In this document: piece by piece, positions 1 through 11,353 of the stretch | How the letters are laid out: every line of letters starts with the position of its first letter | How positions within the stretch are numbered: the stretch's first letter is position 1 | Source: Erythrobacter sp. | GTDB lineage: Bacteria; Pseudomonadota; Alphaproteobacteria; Sphingomonadales; Sphingomonadaceae | Reading direction: 5' to 3' | Assembly (NCBI RefSeq): GCF_023653175.1 | Contig: NZ_JAMNXL010000006.1 | Location: forward strand, 1-53,144 | Length of the DNA stretch: 53,144 nt | Position numbers and translations under genes: made by a program | The notes under the pieces: generated by a model | What the model was told of the DNA's origin: nothing | Seen by the model: the letters and a program-made list of their open reading frames with translations, nothing else | The model's database searches: none

Positions 1-49
1 CGACCTAGCCGTTATGAGCGGCCAGCTCTAACCGCTGAGCTACAGGCCC
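1..49 (-). tRNA. tRNA with CAT anticodon (probably tRNA-Ile2), truncated by the window edge
   Basis: Reverse complement reads GGGCCTGTAGCTCAGCGGTTAGAGCTGGCCGCTCATAACGGCTAGGTCG: acceptor 5' strand, D-arm TAGCTCAG..GGTTAGAGC, anticodon loop CTCATAA. The 3' half lies outside the window. Confidence 0.8.
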
Positions 50-138
50 GTTGCGCAGTGACGCATCCGGGGCAGGGCAGGGCGACAGGTGGGCCCTACT
101 CTGCGAGCGCGCGCTAGACAAGCGGGCAAGATGCGCGA

Positions 139-1140
139 CTATCCGCCCGTGGCGGCGATGATCTCCGCGACTGTGCAACTTCGCACTCCGCGCGCGGCGA
201 GGCGGGAATAGACGGCCTCGAACCAGCCATAGAGCGCCTCGACCTGAGCTTCGGTCGCGGCATAGGGTGTGTGGCCGGGGGCCAGCGTCGGGCTGTGGAA
301 CGAGAGCACCAGCACCGGCAACCCCGCATCGATCGACAGGTCGATCCCGCGGATCGCCTCGGCGGCCGATACGCCCTCGGGCGTCAGCGCGATACGTTCG
401 AGCAGGCGCAGGCGCGAAAAGCCCGAGAAGAATGTCGGCACATGGCGCTGCACGCGATGGAGCAGCGGGCCGAGCGCCCGCAGCGGGCCCCAATAGGTGC
501 TGGTCACCGGCAGCTCGAGCAGCCGCTGCTCGGGATCGACCCAATAGGGAGTGAGCGGGTGGTTGCTGTAATCGGGCCCGTCCTGATCGCTGTAATCGAA
601 CAGCGATCGCACCGAGGTGTCGATACGGATCCCGGCCTGCTTCAGCAGCGCGGCGGTGTGTGGCCCGAGCCCGTATCGCCCGGCACGATAGATCTGCGGC
701 GCGGTGCCGAAAGCGGCTTCGATCGCATCGCGCAGCAGGGTGAACTTGGCCGCTTCGAGCCCCTGCGGCAGGTTGCCGGCGAAGGAATTGGTCACGCTCA
801 CCTCCTCCTCGAACGGCGGGTTGACCCAGGGGTGGAGCTGCACGCCGACCTCGGCCGTCCCGCGCCGCACCGCATCGCCGATCACCTCGACAGCGCGCGC
901 GTCCTGCACGATCGGCCAATCGACCAGATAGACCGGATGCGCGCCGATCCGCTCGCAGAAGGTCTGGAACCGCGGGATCGCCGCGACATGGCTGAGGCCA
1001 TAGCCTTCGCGCCGGAAGGGGGCGCGCCAGTCGAACTCCTCTTCGGTGTCGACCGTCAGCAGCACCCGCTGGCCAAAGCCGGGCGCAAGACGGGCGCTGC
1101 GCCCCGCAGGCGGCACCTCCAGCATCGAACCTGTTGTCAT
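139..1140 (-). CDS. WalW-like / polysaccharide deacetylase family protein
   Basis: ORF with VLLTVDTEEEFDW and downstream deacetylase-like motifs; start taken at MTTGSMLEVPP. Confidence 0.7.
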   Translation of the reverse strand: MTTGSMLEVPPAGRSARLAPGFGQRVLLTVDTEEEFDWRAPFRREGYGLSHVAAIPRFQTFCERIGAHPVYLVDWPIVQDARAVEVIGDAVRRGTAEVGVQLHPWVNPPFEEEVSVTNSFAGNLPQGLEAAKFTLLRDAIEAAFGTAPQIYRAGRYGLGPHTAALLKQAGIRIDTSVRSLFDYSDQDGPDYSNHPLTPYWVDPEQRLLELPVTSTYWGPLRALGPLLHRVQRHVPTFFSGFSRLRLLERIALTPEGVSAAEAIRGIDLSIDAGLPVLVLSFHSPTLAPGHTPYAATEAQVEALYGWFEAVYSRLAARGVRSCTVAEIIAATGG

Positions 1141-1171
1141 CCCCTGTCTGCGTCTCCCCGCCGCATGCCGT

Positions 1172-3046
1172 TCAGGCGAGGGCTGTGTCCCGCAGCTCTC
1201 TATTCCCGCCAAGCAGGGGCAGCGTCAAGAGCAGCGCGTCGCCCTCGCGCCGCAGCGCCCCGCCAGCGGCCCTGGCTTCGGCCCGGGCGAGCCGCAGCGC
1301 GAAACCGGTGCCGAACAGTCCGGGGCTGATCGCGCTGTCGCCGGTGCGGGTGGTGGCGGCGAACAGGCCCGCCTCCCCGGCTGCGGCAAGCCGCGCCGGG
1401 ATGGTGCAATGGAGCCGCGCCTCGCCGCGCCCGGCGCCGATCACAGGATCGAGCCGCAAGGCGATCCGCTCGCCGGGGCCGGCCGCCGCGGCAAGGCTTG
1501 CCAGCAGGCGCCACACCAGCCCTTCGGCGTCATCGAGGTCGATGGCGGTCATGAGGCAGGCGTCTTCGCCAAGGTCGAGATCCAAGGCTGCGCCCTGCGG
1601 CGCAAGCACCGGCGCCAGCTGCCCGGCGGTGCGGCGCAGCAGCGCGGCCAGATCGCTCTCGCCCGGCGCGATGTTGATCGCACCCGTCTCGAGCCGCGCC
1701 AGCCGGTCGAGCTCCTCGAAACCGGCGAGGATGCGCGCCGCATCGGCCGCGATGGCCGCAGCGAGCGCGCGGTATTCGTGCGGGGCCGGGCCGAACAGTT
1801 GCTGCTGGATCACCTCGGCATAGCCTTGCACCGCCGTTACCGGTGTGCGCAATTCGTGGAGCAGCTGGCGGATGCGATCGGCCTCGCGCGCCTCGGGGCC
1901 GGTGGCCGCCCCTTCGGCCGCGCCCTGCACCCGGCGCAGGCGGCCGAAATAGCCGGTGAAGTGGCCTTCCTCCGAAAAGCGCGGCTCGGCATCGGCGATC
2001 CATTCGCCGGTGATCGCCGGAGCGCCCTCGAGACTGATCGCGGCGCGGGTAACCGGCTGGCGTCGCTGGAAGGCGCGGGCGATCCCGTCAGCCGCGCCGT
2101 CATGGGTCGCATTGCCCGCAAACAGGCGCATGCCGATCACCATCGGCGCCGCCTCGGCCGCAGCCCAGGCGATGCGTCCGGTGGTGTCGGTGGCAAAGCC
2201 GAACATCGTTACCGCACGCTCGGAGCGCTCGGGCAACTCGCCCAGGGGCAGCAGCGGCGAGCGTTCGAGCTCGGCCTGGGTTTCGGAGCGGGTGCGACGG
2301 AACTGGGCGATGCGCTCGACCAGTGCGGAGATTTCGGTGCGCCCGGTATCGTCGCGGCTGCGCGCGGCAGGGGAATTTGCCGCGGTGGCTGGTGCGGGCG
2401 CAGGCGCAGGCGTCGCAAAGGCGGCGGGCGCGGGCTGGGCCGAGGGGATGTCGCGCGGCACGACAGCGGCGGGCCGCAGCCGCACAGGTTCGGGAGCGGG
2501 CGCAGGCGGTGCAGCATGTTCAGGTAGATCCTGCACCGGGGCCGGAAGCCCGCGGTCATGCACGCCCAGCCGCTCGAGTAGCGCCTCGACATCGACCGGC
2601 AGATCGCGGCGCAGGCGCAGGAAGCCGCGCGCACGCACCGGCAGCCGGGGGATCAGCACGGCCCAGTCCTCGCCGGCCAGATCCGCGCGGGTCAGCGCGG
2701 CGGCGGCGACCTCGGGCTCCTGATCGGCGAGGTGGACGACCAGATCTGGGCTCTGGAAGCGCCAGCCGGGCTCGCGGATCATCCGCGCACGGGTGGCGGC
2801 CGGGATCGCCTCGGCCAGCGCATCGAGCCGCAGCCATGCCGCCGCGAGCAGGCTGCGATCGCCGCCGCGCGGCTGCACCCGCTCGCGCCCGAGCAGGTCG
2901 AGCAATTGCCGATACTGCGTGCGCAAGCTCGTCTCGCCGGTGGCGCGCTGGCGCAGCACGGTGGCAAGGCGATCATCGAAAAACACCCGGTGGGAACTCC
3001 TCAAGCACATGGCTGCGCGGCGATTCGCATCTCTTCGCACCTGCAA
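1172..3046 (-). CDS. sensor histidine kinase with a long N-terminal helical region
   Basis: LLHELRTPVTAVQGYAEVI (HisKA H-box) followed by a C-terminal ATPase-like domain; start uncertain (an internal Met at MCLRSSHRV is possible). Confidence 0.75.
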   Translation of the reverse strand: MQVRRDANRRAAMCLRSSHRVFFDDRLATVLRQRATGETSLRTQYRQLLDLLGRERVQPRGGDRSLLAAAWLRLDALAEAIPAATRARMIREPGWRFQSPDLVVHLADQEPEVAAAALTRADLAGEDWAVLIPRLPVRARGFLRLRRDLPVDVEALLERLGVHDRGLPAPVQDLPEHAAPPAPAPEPVRLRPAAVVPRDIPSAQPAPAAFATPAPAPAPATAANSPAARSRDDTGRTEISALVERIAQFRRTRSETQAELERSPLLPLGELPERSERAVTMFGFATDTTGRIAWAAAEAAPMVIGMRLFAGNATHDGAADGIARAFQRRQPVTRAAISLEGAPAITGEWIADAEPRFSEEGHFTGYFGRLRRVQGAAEGAATGPEAREADRIRQLLHELRTPVTAVQGYAEVIQQQLFGPAPHEYRALAAAIAADAARILAGFEELDRLARLETGAINIAPGESDLAALLRRTAGQLAPVLAPQGAALDLDLGEDACLMTAIDLDDAEGLVWRLLASLAAAAGPGERIALRLDPVIGAGRGEARLHCTIPARLAAAGEAGLFAATTRTGDSAISPGLFGTGFALRLARAEARAAGGALRREGDALLLTLPLLGGNRELRDTALA

Positions 3047-3257
3047 GCGGGCGAGGATAGGTGGACTGCGCCATTGCGTCTTATCAGGATGGGGAAATTG
3101 TCACACTCTGGCGCGAAAGGCGCGTTGCAAAGCGGGACAATTGCTGCCAGACCTAATAATATTAGCCGAGCACGCCATCAGGCACGCCGGTTGTTTCTTG
3201 GGGAACATGTTGCACGGCCTTGCAGCTAAGCAAGGGGGGGCGTGCTGGAGGAACTGA

Positions 3258-3719
3258 GTGGCCAATCTCGACGAAATCGACCGCCGTCTGCTGGCGGAAC
3301 TGCAGGCGGAAGGGCGCGTCACCAATGTCGAACTTGCCCAGCGTGTCGGGCTGACCGCGCCGCCGTGCCTGCGCCGGGTGCGCGGGCTCGAGGAAGACGG
3401 CGTGATCCGCGGCTATCACGCTGATCTCGACCCGTCGAAACTGGGATTTGCGATCACTGTCTTTGCGATGGTCAGCCTGAAAAGCCAGGCCGAAAGCTCG
3501 CTTCGCGAATTCGAGGAGCATATGCGCGCGCTGCCCGAAGTGCGCGAGTGCCACATGCTCAACGGCGAGATCGACTTCATCCTCAAGATCGTCAGCAAGG
3601 ACCTGCAGAGCTTTCAGGAGTTCCTGACCGGCAAGCTGACGCCTGCGCCCAATGTGGAGAGCGTGAAAACGTCGCTCACCATCCGCACCGCCAAGCAGGA
3701 GCCCGGCGTTCCGCTGTGA
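3258..3719 (+). CDS. Lrp/AsnC family transcriptional regulator
   Basis: LDEIDRRLLAELQAEGRVTNVELAQRVGLTAPPCLRRVRGLEEDGVIRGY is a typical AsnC HTH followed by a RAM domain. Confidence 0.93.
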   Translation: MANLDEIDRRLLAELQAEGRVTNVELAQRVGLTAPPCLRRVRGLEEDGVIRGYHADLDPSKLGFAITVFAMVSLKSQAESSLREFEEHMRALPEVRECHMLNGEIDFILKIVSKDLQSFQEFLTGKLTPAPNVESVKTSLTIRTAKQEPGVPL

Positions 3720-4162
3720 GTGAGGCGCCGCGCTTTGCCGAGCCGGTCACCGGGCGCTGCCTGTGCGGTGCTGTGACGATCACCGTCACCGCGATGCAGG
3801 CCGAGGTCGAAATCTGCCACTGCGCCATGTGCCAGCGGTGGGGCGGGGCGTTCTTCGCAGGGCTCAAGGGCGAGAGCGTCACCGTGACCGGCGAGGGCGC
3901 AATCACCCTCTACCGTTCCAGCGAATGGGCCGAGCGCGCCTTCTGCGGCACCTGCGGCAGCAACCTGTGGTATCGCTTCTTGCCGACTGGCCATCGCAGC
4001 TTTCTTGCGGGCCTGTTCGATCTGCCGCAGGGAATGGCCATCGAGCGGCAGATTTTTGTCGACGAGAAGCCCGACTGGTATGATATTGCACAGGAAAGCC
4101 CGATGCTGACGGGCGCCGAGGTGATCGCCGAGGCCATGGCGCAGGGACTCAGCTTCGACTAG
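3716..4162 (+). CDS. GFA (glutathione-dependent formaldehyde-activating) family protein
   Basis: GRCLCGAVTI...CHCAMCQRWGG...FCGTCGSNLWYR zinc motifs; GTG start overlaps the upstream stop. Confidence 0.88.
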   Translation: MSEAPRFAEPVTGRCLCGAVTITVTAMQAEVEICHCAMCQRWGGAFFAGLKGESVTVTGEGAITLYRSSEWAERAFCGTCGSNLWYRFLPTGHRSFLAGLFDLPQGMAIERQIFVDEKPDWYDIAQESPMLTGAEVIAEAMAQGLSFD

Positions 4163-4185
4163 TCGCGAGGGGAGGTGCGTGCCAA

Positions 4186-4572
4186 TTGATCGACGAGCCT
4201 CCCGCCCCGTCTTCGCCCCCGCTCGCCGCCGAAGCCCAAGGCGAGGCGCCCGCCGCACCTGCCTTTCCTGTGGGAGACAACGGCAGGGTCGTGATCGACC
4301 TCACCCAGTTCCTCCCTCCGCCGCCCGCGCCCGATTGCCCGGATGAGCCGCCCGATCCCTTCAACCCCGAAATCGTGGTCTGTGCAGCAAGCACCCCCGC
4401 GCCGCGGCTCGGGCCGGTGGTGGGACCGGTGGATGAGGGCTTCGGCAGCGCCATCCCACGCGCGCGGATCAAGCTCTCCGATACGGCCAGCGCTGAGGCC
4501 AACCTCCTCAAGCAGGGCGTCGGCGGCTTTGATGCCGATGGCGCCGAGGTGCGGCTGAAGATCGGGTTCTAA
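4186..4572 (+). CDS. hypothetical protein
   Basis: 128-aa Pro-rich ORF between co-oriented and convergent genes; stop overlaps that of the convergent oxidoreductase. Confidence 0.5.
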   Translation: MIDEPPAPSSPPLAAEAQGEAPAAPAFPVGDNGRVVIDLTQFLPPPPAPDCPDEPPDPFNPEIVVCAASTPAPRLGPVVGPVDEGFGSAIPRARIKLSDTASAEANLLKQGVGGFDADGAEVRLKIGF

Positions 4573-5879
4573 TGCAGCTTGAGCTTGGGCCGCACGATGC
4601 GGTTCACGCGGCCGACCAGCATCAGGAAGGTCGCCTTGACCCAGCCGTGGATGCCGATCAGGTGCAACCGGTAGAGCGAGGTGTAGATGAACCGCGCCAG
4701 CCGGCCCTCGATCGCCATGCTCCCGCCGATCAGGTTGCCCATGAGGCTCCCCACGGTCGAGAAGCGGCTGAGCGAGACCAGCGAGCCCTTGTCGCGGTAG
4801 ACGAAGTGCTTGAGCGCGCGGCCTTCCTGCATCCGCACGATGTTGGCGAACACCGTCTCGGCCATCTGGTGCGCGGCCTGTGCGCGGGGTGGCACCGGGC
4901 GGTCCTCGCCCGGCGGCGTGTAGCTCGCGCAGTCGCCGAGCGCGTAGATGCACGGATCCTCGCGCGTCTGGAGCGTGTCGGTGACGAGGATCTGGTTGCG
5001 CCCGTTGGTCTCCAGTCCCAGTCCCGAGAGGAAATCGGCGCCCTTGACGCCTGCTGCCCAGACGATGAGGTCGGCCTCGATCACCTCGCCGGTTTTAGTG
5101 ATCAGCTGGCGCGGACGAGCTTCGACCACCTGCACTTGCGGACGCACCTGCACCCCGAGCACCTCCAGTTCATGCTTGGCCGCCGCGGCGAGCTTGTCGG
5201 GGAGGGCGGGGAGGATGCGCGGGCCGGCCTCGAGCAGAGTCACGTGCATCCGGCTCTCGTCGAAGACCTCGAGCCCGTAGTGTCTGAGCGCGCCGGCCGC
5301 GTTGTAGAGTTCGGCCGCCAGTTCCACGCCCGTAGCCCCGCCGCCGACGATGGCGACACGCACCTGCTCGTTGGCGGTCGGATCGTTCATCATCGCCCGG
5401 CTGACGCGCAGGCAGTGATTGAGCAGCCGCGTGCGGAAGCGGTCGGCCTGAACGCGGCTGTCGAGGTAGAGGCAGTGGTCCTTGACCCCCGGCACCCCGA
5501 AATCGTTGGAGACCGATCCCAGCGCCAGCGCGAGGATGTCGTAGCGGATCGTGTGGGCCTCGATCAGCTCGCTGCCGTCCTCGTCCTTGACCGGCGCGAG
5601 GCGGATGGTCTTGCGCTCACGGTCGATCGCGTCGAGGCTGCCCTGGAAGAAACGGTAGCCCCAGCGATAGCAGTGCCCGCGGTAGCCGACCTCATCGAGA
5701 TTGGCGTCGAGCGAGCCGGCGGCGACCTCGTGCAGTAGCGGCTTCCAGATGTGGGAGAGGTTCTTGTCGACAAGGATGATGTCGTGCTTCTTGCGGCCGT
5801 ACTTGGAGCCGAGCCTGCGGACCAGCTCGAGCCCGCCCGCGCCTCCGCCGACGACGACAATCTGGGTCTTGCGGTTCAT
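4569..5879 (-). CDS. NAD(P)/FAD-dependent oxidoreductase (type II NADH dehydrogenase-like)
   Basis: VVVGGGAGGLELVRRLG, VAIVGGGATGVELAAEL, IYALGDCAS motifs. Confidence 0.9.
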   Translation of the reverse strand: MNRKTQIVVVGGGAGGLELVRRLGSKYGRKKHDIILVDKNLSHIWKPLLHEVAAGSLDANLDEVGYRGHCYRWGYRFFQGSLDAIDRERKTIRLAPVKDEDGSELIEAHTIRYDILALALGSVSNDFGVPGVKDHCLYLDSRVQADRFRTRLLNHCLRVSRAMMNDPTANEQVRVAIVGGGATGVELAAELYNAAGALRHYGLEVFDESRMHVTLLEAGPRILPALPDKLAAAAKHELEVLGVQVRPQVQVVEARPRQLITKTGEVIEADLIVWAAGVKGADFLSGLGLETNGRNQILVTDTLQTREDPCIYALGDCASYTPPGEDRPVPPRAQAAHQMAETVFANIVRMQEGRALKHFVYRDKGSLVSLSRFSTVGSLMGNLIGGSMAIEGRLARFIYTSLYRLHLIGIHGWVKATFLMLVGRVNRIVRPKLKLH

Positions 5880-6717
5880 TCGGCACTCCTTGGCACAGCG
5901 GTGCAGCGCAATCCCGACGCTGTGTTAGCGCGTGCAGCCAACAATTGCGCGTCAAATCAACGTGGCTGCGTGCAACTTTTGTTGCGGTGCAGCATAATGG
6001 CATCAGCGCCTGAAGGCCAGCGCGGATCCTGCAATCAGGAAAAAGCCGGATCGCCAAATGTCAGAGCCCAATCCAGCGGGGCAGGCAGCGTGTCGGCGCT
6101 GTAATCGACCTGCAGGACACGGCGCGGACCCGCGCTGGCCGAGCGGCGCGAGGCGTGAAGGATCGCGGTGGCATAGGCCCACACATCGCCCGGCGCAGCA
6201 AGGCAGGCACGACTCTCGCAGGTCGCGACCACTTCGGCGATGCGCGGCTCGGCGATCAAGCCTTTGCGGTGCGATCCGATCGCGATCTCGAGCGGGGCAT
6301 TGTCGGGCGTTACCGGATCGAGGTGGATGCGCAGCGTCACCATGCGCTCGATCAGCGTGAAGGGCGGCTGGACGTGGAGGTGGCCCTGCTTGACCGTCCA
6401 CGGGCCAAACCCTGCGACCTCTGCCCTTGCGGCGACATTGATCGTGCGGTCCTGATGCCAGCCCAGCGCCCAATTGGCGTCCGGCGACTTGTCGAAGGCG
6501 ATGGCGCGGACCGGCCTCGCAGGACGTCCGAGCAGTTTCGAGGCCAGCTCGGCAATCGGCCCGGGCGCGGCGAGGAAGGGGGTAAAGGCACCCAGCCGGT
6601 CAAGCCGGGTGCCGGGCGTAGCAGGGACATCGCGATACCAGTCTGCAAGGACCGGCAGCATGTCGCGGGCGGCCCCCGCGAACAGCTGTGCGCCATCCGT
6701 GGCGAGCCGCAGGTCGC

Positions 6718-8067
<1,350 letters not shown>

Positions 8068-8071
8068 GGGT

Positions 8072-8587
8072 TCAGGAGATCACAACGAGGGGCTGGTCGA
8101 ACTCGACCGGCTGGGCGGTTTCGATCAGGATCGCGGTGACGGTGCCAGCGCGCGGCGCGGTGATCGGGTTCATGACCTTCATCGCCTCGACGATCAGCAG
8201 CGTGTCGCCTTCCTTCACGTCCTTGCCGACCGCAACGAAGGGCGCGGCGCCCGGCTCGGGGGTCAGATAGGCAGTGCCGACCATCGGCGATTTGACCGCG
8301 TTCTTGAGATCGGGGCCGGCAGGCGCGGCGGGCTCGGCAGGAGCCGGGGCGACGGCCGCAGGGGCCGGAGCGGCAGCGGCAGGCGCGGGGGCGGCGGCAT
8401 AGACCGGTGCGGCGGCGGCGACAGCGCCGCGCGAGACGCGGATCTTGCGGTCGTCATCCTCGACTTCGATCTCGGTCAGGCCGGTCTCGTTCAGCAGTTC
8501 GGCCAGCTCGCGCACCAGCGCGGTGTCGATGTTCATGCCCGACTTGCGACCGTTTGCCTTGCCGGATTGGCCAGCGTCGTTTCCCAT
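8072..8587 (-). CDS. accB: acetyl-CoA carboxylase biotin carboxyl carrier protein
   Basis: C-terminal biotinylation motif VEAMKVMN with Ala/Pro linker; adjacent to accC. Confidence 0.95.
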   Translation of the reverse strand: MGNDAGQSGKANGRKSGMNIDTALVRELAELLNETGLTEIEVEDDDRKIRVSRGAVAAAAPVYAAAPAPAAAAPAPAAVAPAPAEPAAPAGPDLKNAVKSPMVGTAYLTPEPGAAPFVAVGKDVKEGDTLLIVEAMKVMNPITAPRAGTVTAILIETAQPVEFDQPLVVIS

Positions 8588-8710
8588 GTATGCCCCTTGT
8601 TGAGTGCTGTGCGACCTTTAACCCCGGGGCGTCTATTGCCGCCAATTGCGGCAGGCAAGTGGCAAGGGCGCAAAATGTGAAAGCCCTGTGACGATTTCAG
8701 GGTGGCGAAT

Positions 8711-9151
8711 TCAGACTTCGCCCGACGCTACGGCTTCAAGCGCGATGAGGTAGGAGCGCGCGCCATGGCCCTCGACGGTCTTGGCTGCGCCCATGCCGAC
8801 ATAGGAGATGTGGCGGAAGGCCTCTCGGGTTTTGGGATCGGACAGATGCACCTCGATCACCGGCGTGCGGATCGCCTTGATCGCGTCCAGCAAGGCGATG
8901 GAGGTGTGGGTATAGGCCGCGGCGTTCAATAGCACCGCCCGCGCGCCCTCCGCCTGCGCCTCATGCAGCCAGTCGACCAGCGTGCCTTCGTAGTTGGTCT
9001 GGCGCATGTCGATCTCGAGCCCGAGTTCGCGGGCGCGGTCTTCGAGAATCCCGGCGATATCGTCCAATGTGGTGGTGCCGTAAATCTCCGGCTCGCGCGT
9101 GCCGAGGAGATTGAGGTTGGGGCCGTTGAGAACGTAGACGAGGTTGCTCAT
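8711..9151 (-). CDS. aroQ: type II 3-dehydroquinate dehydratase
   Basis: VYVLNGPNLNLLGTREPEIYG...LNAAAYTHTSIALLDA...EVHLSD; upstream of accBC. Confidence 0.96.
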   Translation of the reverse strand: MSNLVYVLNGPNLNLLGTREPEIYGTTTLDDIAGILEDRARELGLEIDMRQTNYEGTLVDWLHEAQAEGARAVLLNAAAYTHTSIALLDAIKAIRTPVIEVHLSDPKTREAFRHISYVGMGAAKTVEGHGARSYLIALEAVASGEV

Positions 9152-9247
9152 GGGCAGCCGCTTAGCGGGAAGGGGCGGGGCGGGGAAGGGTGTGCCAAAC
9201 TTCGCGTCGCTTGCCAGCCACACACACTTGGTTAGACACTTACAGTC

Positions 9248-9787
9248 ATGAAAGAATTTCGGGCATACTATTCCCGCTGGCGGATGACGCTAATTCTGCT
9301 GATTTGCCTCGGCTTCGTTACACTCGGTCTTTTCCTTGCGGGTGTCATCGGCGAGCCACCTGATCCCGACGCATGGTCTCGCCGGAGGAGGAGCATCCCG
9401 CCCGAACTGTTTCCCTATTTTGGCTGGTTTTGCGCCGCCGTTTTCGGGATCGGCGTGCCGGTCATCCTGAAACGCTTCTTCGACCATGAGGCACAAGTTG
9501 CAATTGGAGCGGCAGGCATCAGGATTTCGCGCTGGTCCGAAGCGACGATTCCTTGGTCGGAAATCCAGCGTGTTTCGGTCTGGAGATACCAGCATCAGAA
9601 GCACATCATCCTGCATCTGCACCGGCCAGAGGCATACCCCGGCCGCGGGATCGCCGCGAGACTGGCGCGCGTAAACAGGATGTTGACCGGGGGCGACATA
9701 GCAATCAATCTGGTCGGCACGGACGGCAAGTTCGACGACGCCATGGCGGCGATCAGCCATTTCGGCGGCCGCGCCCTGTTTGATTGA
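9248..9787 (+). CDS. hypothetical membrane protein
   Basis: 179-aa ORF with two N-terminal hydrophobic segments. Confidence 0.65.
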   Translation: MKEFRAYYSRWRMTLILLICLGFVTLGLFLAGVIGEPPDPDAWSRRRRSIPPELFPYFGWFCAAVFGIGVPVILKRFFDHEAQVAIGAAGIRISRWSEATIPWSEIQRVSVWRYQHQKHIILHLHRPEAYPGRGIAARLARVNRMLTGGDIAINLVGTDGKFDDAMAAISHFGGRALFD

Positions 9788-9797
9788 GTGAGATCGC

Positions 9798-10211
9798 CTA
9801 CCGATCCACCCCCTTTACCTTCCCCCACTGCCGCGCCGCCGTGTAGCCGAGATAGCCGGTGCCGAAGAGGGCGTAGAGCGGCTCGGGCAGGCCGGCGAGG
9901 TAGGCGTTCATGCCCGCGGCGATCTCGCGGGCGGCCGCGGGATTGAAGGCGGAGAGCAGCCCCATCGGCAGCGAGGCGAGCAGCAGGATGTACATCACAT
10001 AGAGGAAGCTCGGGCGCGCGCGGCTGGTCCACGGGTCGTTCGAATTTGCCTCGGCAACGATCGCCTTGAGCTGGGTTTCGAGCATCTGCATTTCCTGCGT
10101 GCCCTGGAGCGCGATGAGTTCCAGCTTGGCTTTCGCCCTCGCTTCCTTGTCGGGGATGATCTTGTCGATGATCGAGGCGATGGGGCCGATGAGGACGTCG
10201 ATGATAGCCAT
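9798..10211 (-). CDS. holin of the GTA 3-TM type (holin family protein)
   Basis: MAIIDVLIGPIASIIDKIIPDKEARAKAKLE...DPWTSRARPSFLYVMYILLLASLPMGLLSAF...LYALFGTGYLGYTAARQWGKVKG; matches the remembered GTA_holin_3TM pattern. AGGAG RBS upstream of the ATG at 10211. Confidence 0.75.
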   Translation of the reverse strand: MAIIDVLIGPIASIIDKIIPDKEARAKAKLELIALQGTQEMQMLETQLKAIVAEANSNDPWTSRARPSFLYVMYILLLASLPMGLLSAFNPAAAREIAAGMNAYLAGLPEPLYALFGTGYLGYTAARQWGKVKGVDR

Positions 10212-10249
10212 GGCAGCGCGCTCCTGTGGAGGTGAGTCGCGCAACCGAA

Positions 10250-10289
10250 TAACCAAATAGGTTAATGTAGGAAAATGAAATAACCTATT
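10250..10289. promoter_or_regulatory. putative operator/promoter region of the holin gene
   Basis: TAACC-AAATA-GGTTA perfect palindrome at 10250-10264; AATAGGTTA (10256-10264) inverted against TAACCTATT (10281-10289); minus strand reads GGTTATTTCATTTTCCTACA (10285-10266). Confidence 0.5.
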
Positions 10290-11187
10290 GCGCGCCCGCT
10301 TCGGCGAGCAGTCGCTGCGCCAGCACCAGATGTGGGCGGTCGAGCATCGCCCCGTCGAGCGCCACCACACCCGCGCCGGGGTGGTCGGCAAAGGCCTGCA
10401 CCACAGCGCGGGCGTGCGCCAATTCCTCGGCACTGGGAGTGAAGGCGGCGTTGATCGGATCGACCTGCGCTGGGTGGATCGCGAGCATCCCGCGGAACCC
10501 CTGCGCCCGCACCCGCCGCGCACGGGCGGCCAGCGCGTCGAGATCGCGGAATTCGGGCTGGACCGTCTCGATCGCCGCGACTCCCGCCGCCGAAGCGCCG
10601 ATCAGGCACAGGCTGCGCGCCATTTCGTAGGTGTGCGCATATTCGCCATCGTCCCCGCGCTGCTCGCGCGCGCCGAGCGCCGAGGACAGGTCTTCTGCCC
10701 CCCAGCTCATCGCCACCAAGCGCGCCTTGCCGGGGTAATCGCCCGCATAATCGCCCGTCCTGAACATCGCCGCCGCCGTTTCGGTGACGAGTGCGGCGAT
10801 CAGGGTGCGGCCCAGCGGGATGCCGTTCGCTGCCTCCAGCGCGGTGAGATAGTGGTGGAGCTGCGTCACATCGGCCGCGCCTTCGGCCTTGGGCAGGAAC
10901 ACCCCGCCGGGGCGCGAGGGCATGATCGCCGCGAGATCGGCGATGCATTCGTGCCCGGTGATCGGATTGATCCGCACCCACAGCCGCGCCTTGTTCTTCG
11001 AGGCGGCGATCTGCTCGGCGACCATCTGGCGCGCGGCGGGCTTGTTCTCGGGCGAAACCGAATCCTCAAGATCGAGCAGTGCGATATCCGCCGCGCTGCC
11101 TTCCGCCTTGCCCATCTTCTTTTCGCTGTCGCCCGGCGCGAACAGCCATGAGCGCATGCGGGGCGGGGTGGGGGCGGTGTGGGGCAT
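10285..11187 (-). CDS. HpcH/HpaI aldolase / citrate lyase beta-like CoA ester lyase
   Basis: RSWLFAPGDSEKKMGKAEGSAADIALLDLEDSV...KARLWVRINP...GMLAIHPAQVDPINAAF. Confidence 0.9.
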   Translation of the reverse strand: MPHTAPTPPRMRSWLFAPGDSEKKMGKAEGSAADIALLDLEDSVSPENKPAARQMVAEQIAASKNKARLWVRINPITGHECIADLAAIMPSRPGGVFLPKAEGAADVTQLHHYLTALEAANGIPLGRTLIAALVTETAAAMFRTGDYAGDYPGKARLVAMSWGAEDLSSALGAREQRGDDGEYAHTYEMARSLCLIGASAAGVAAIETVQPEFRDLDALAARARRVRAQGFRGMLAIHPAQVDPINAAFTPSAEELAHARAVVQAFADHPGAGVVALDGAMLDRPHLVLAQRLLAEAGAQ

Positions 11188-11353
11188 GGGACTTCCTCTC
11201 CTCGTCGCACTTGCGCTTACGAAGCGCGCCCGCGCATCGCAAGCCTGCGTCATTTGCCCGGGGCCGCGCCGCCGCAGCGTCTTTCCGTTTGGCGAGGGGG
11301 GGCTCGCGTTGCTATAGGCAACTCAAATTACCAACCATCGGGGAGCGCCGCCT

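Noticed and set aside
1046-2527. 493-aa plus-strand ORF opposite the histidine kinase
   Set aside because: Shadow ORF; the minus-strand kinase has recognisable HisKA/ATPase motifs.
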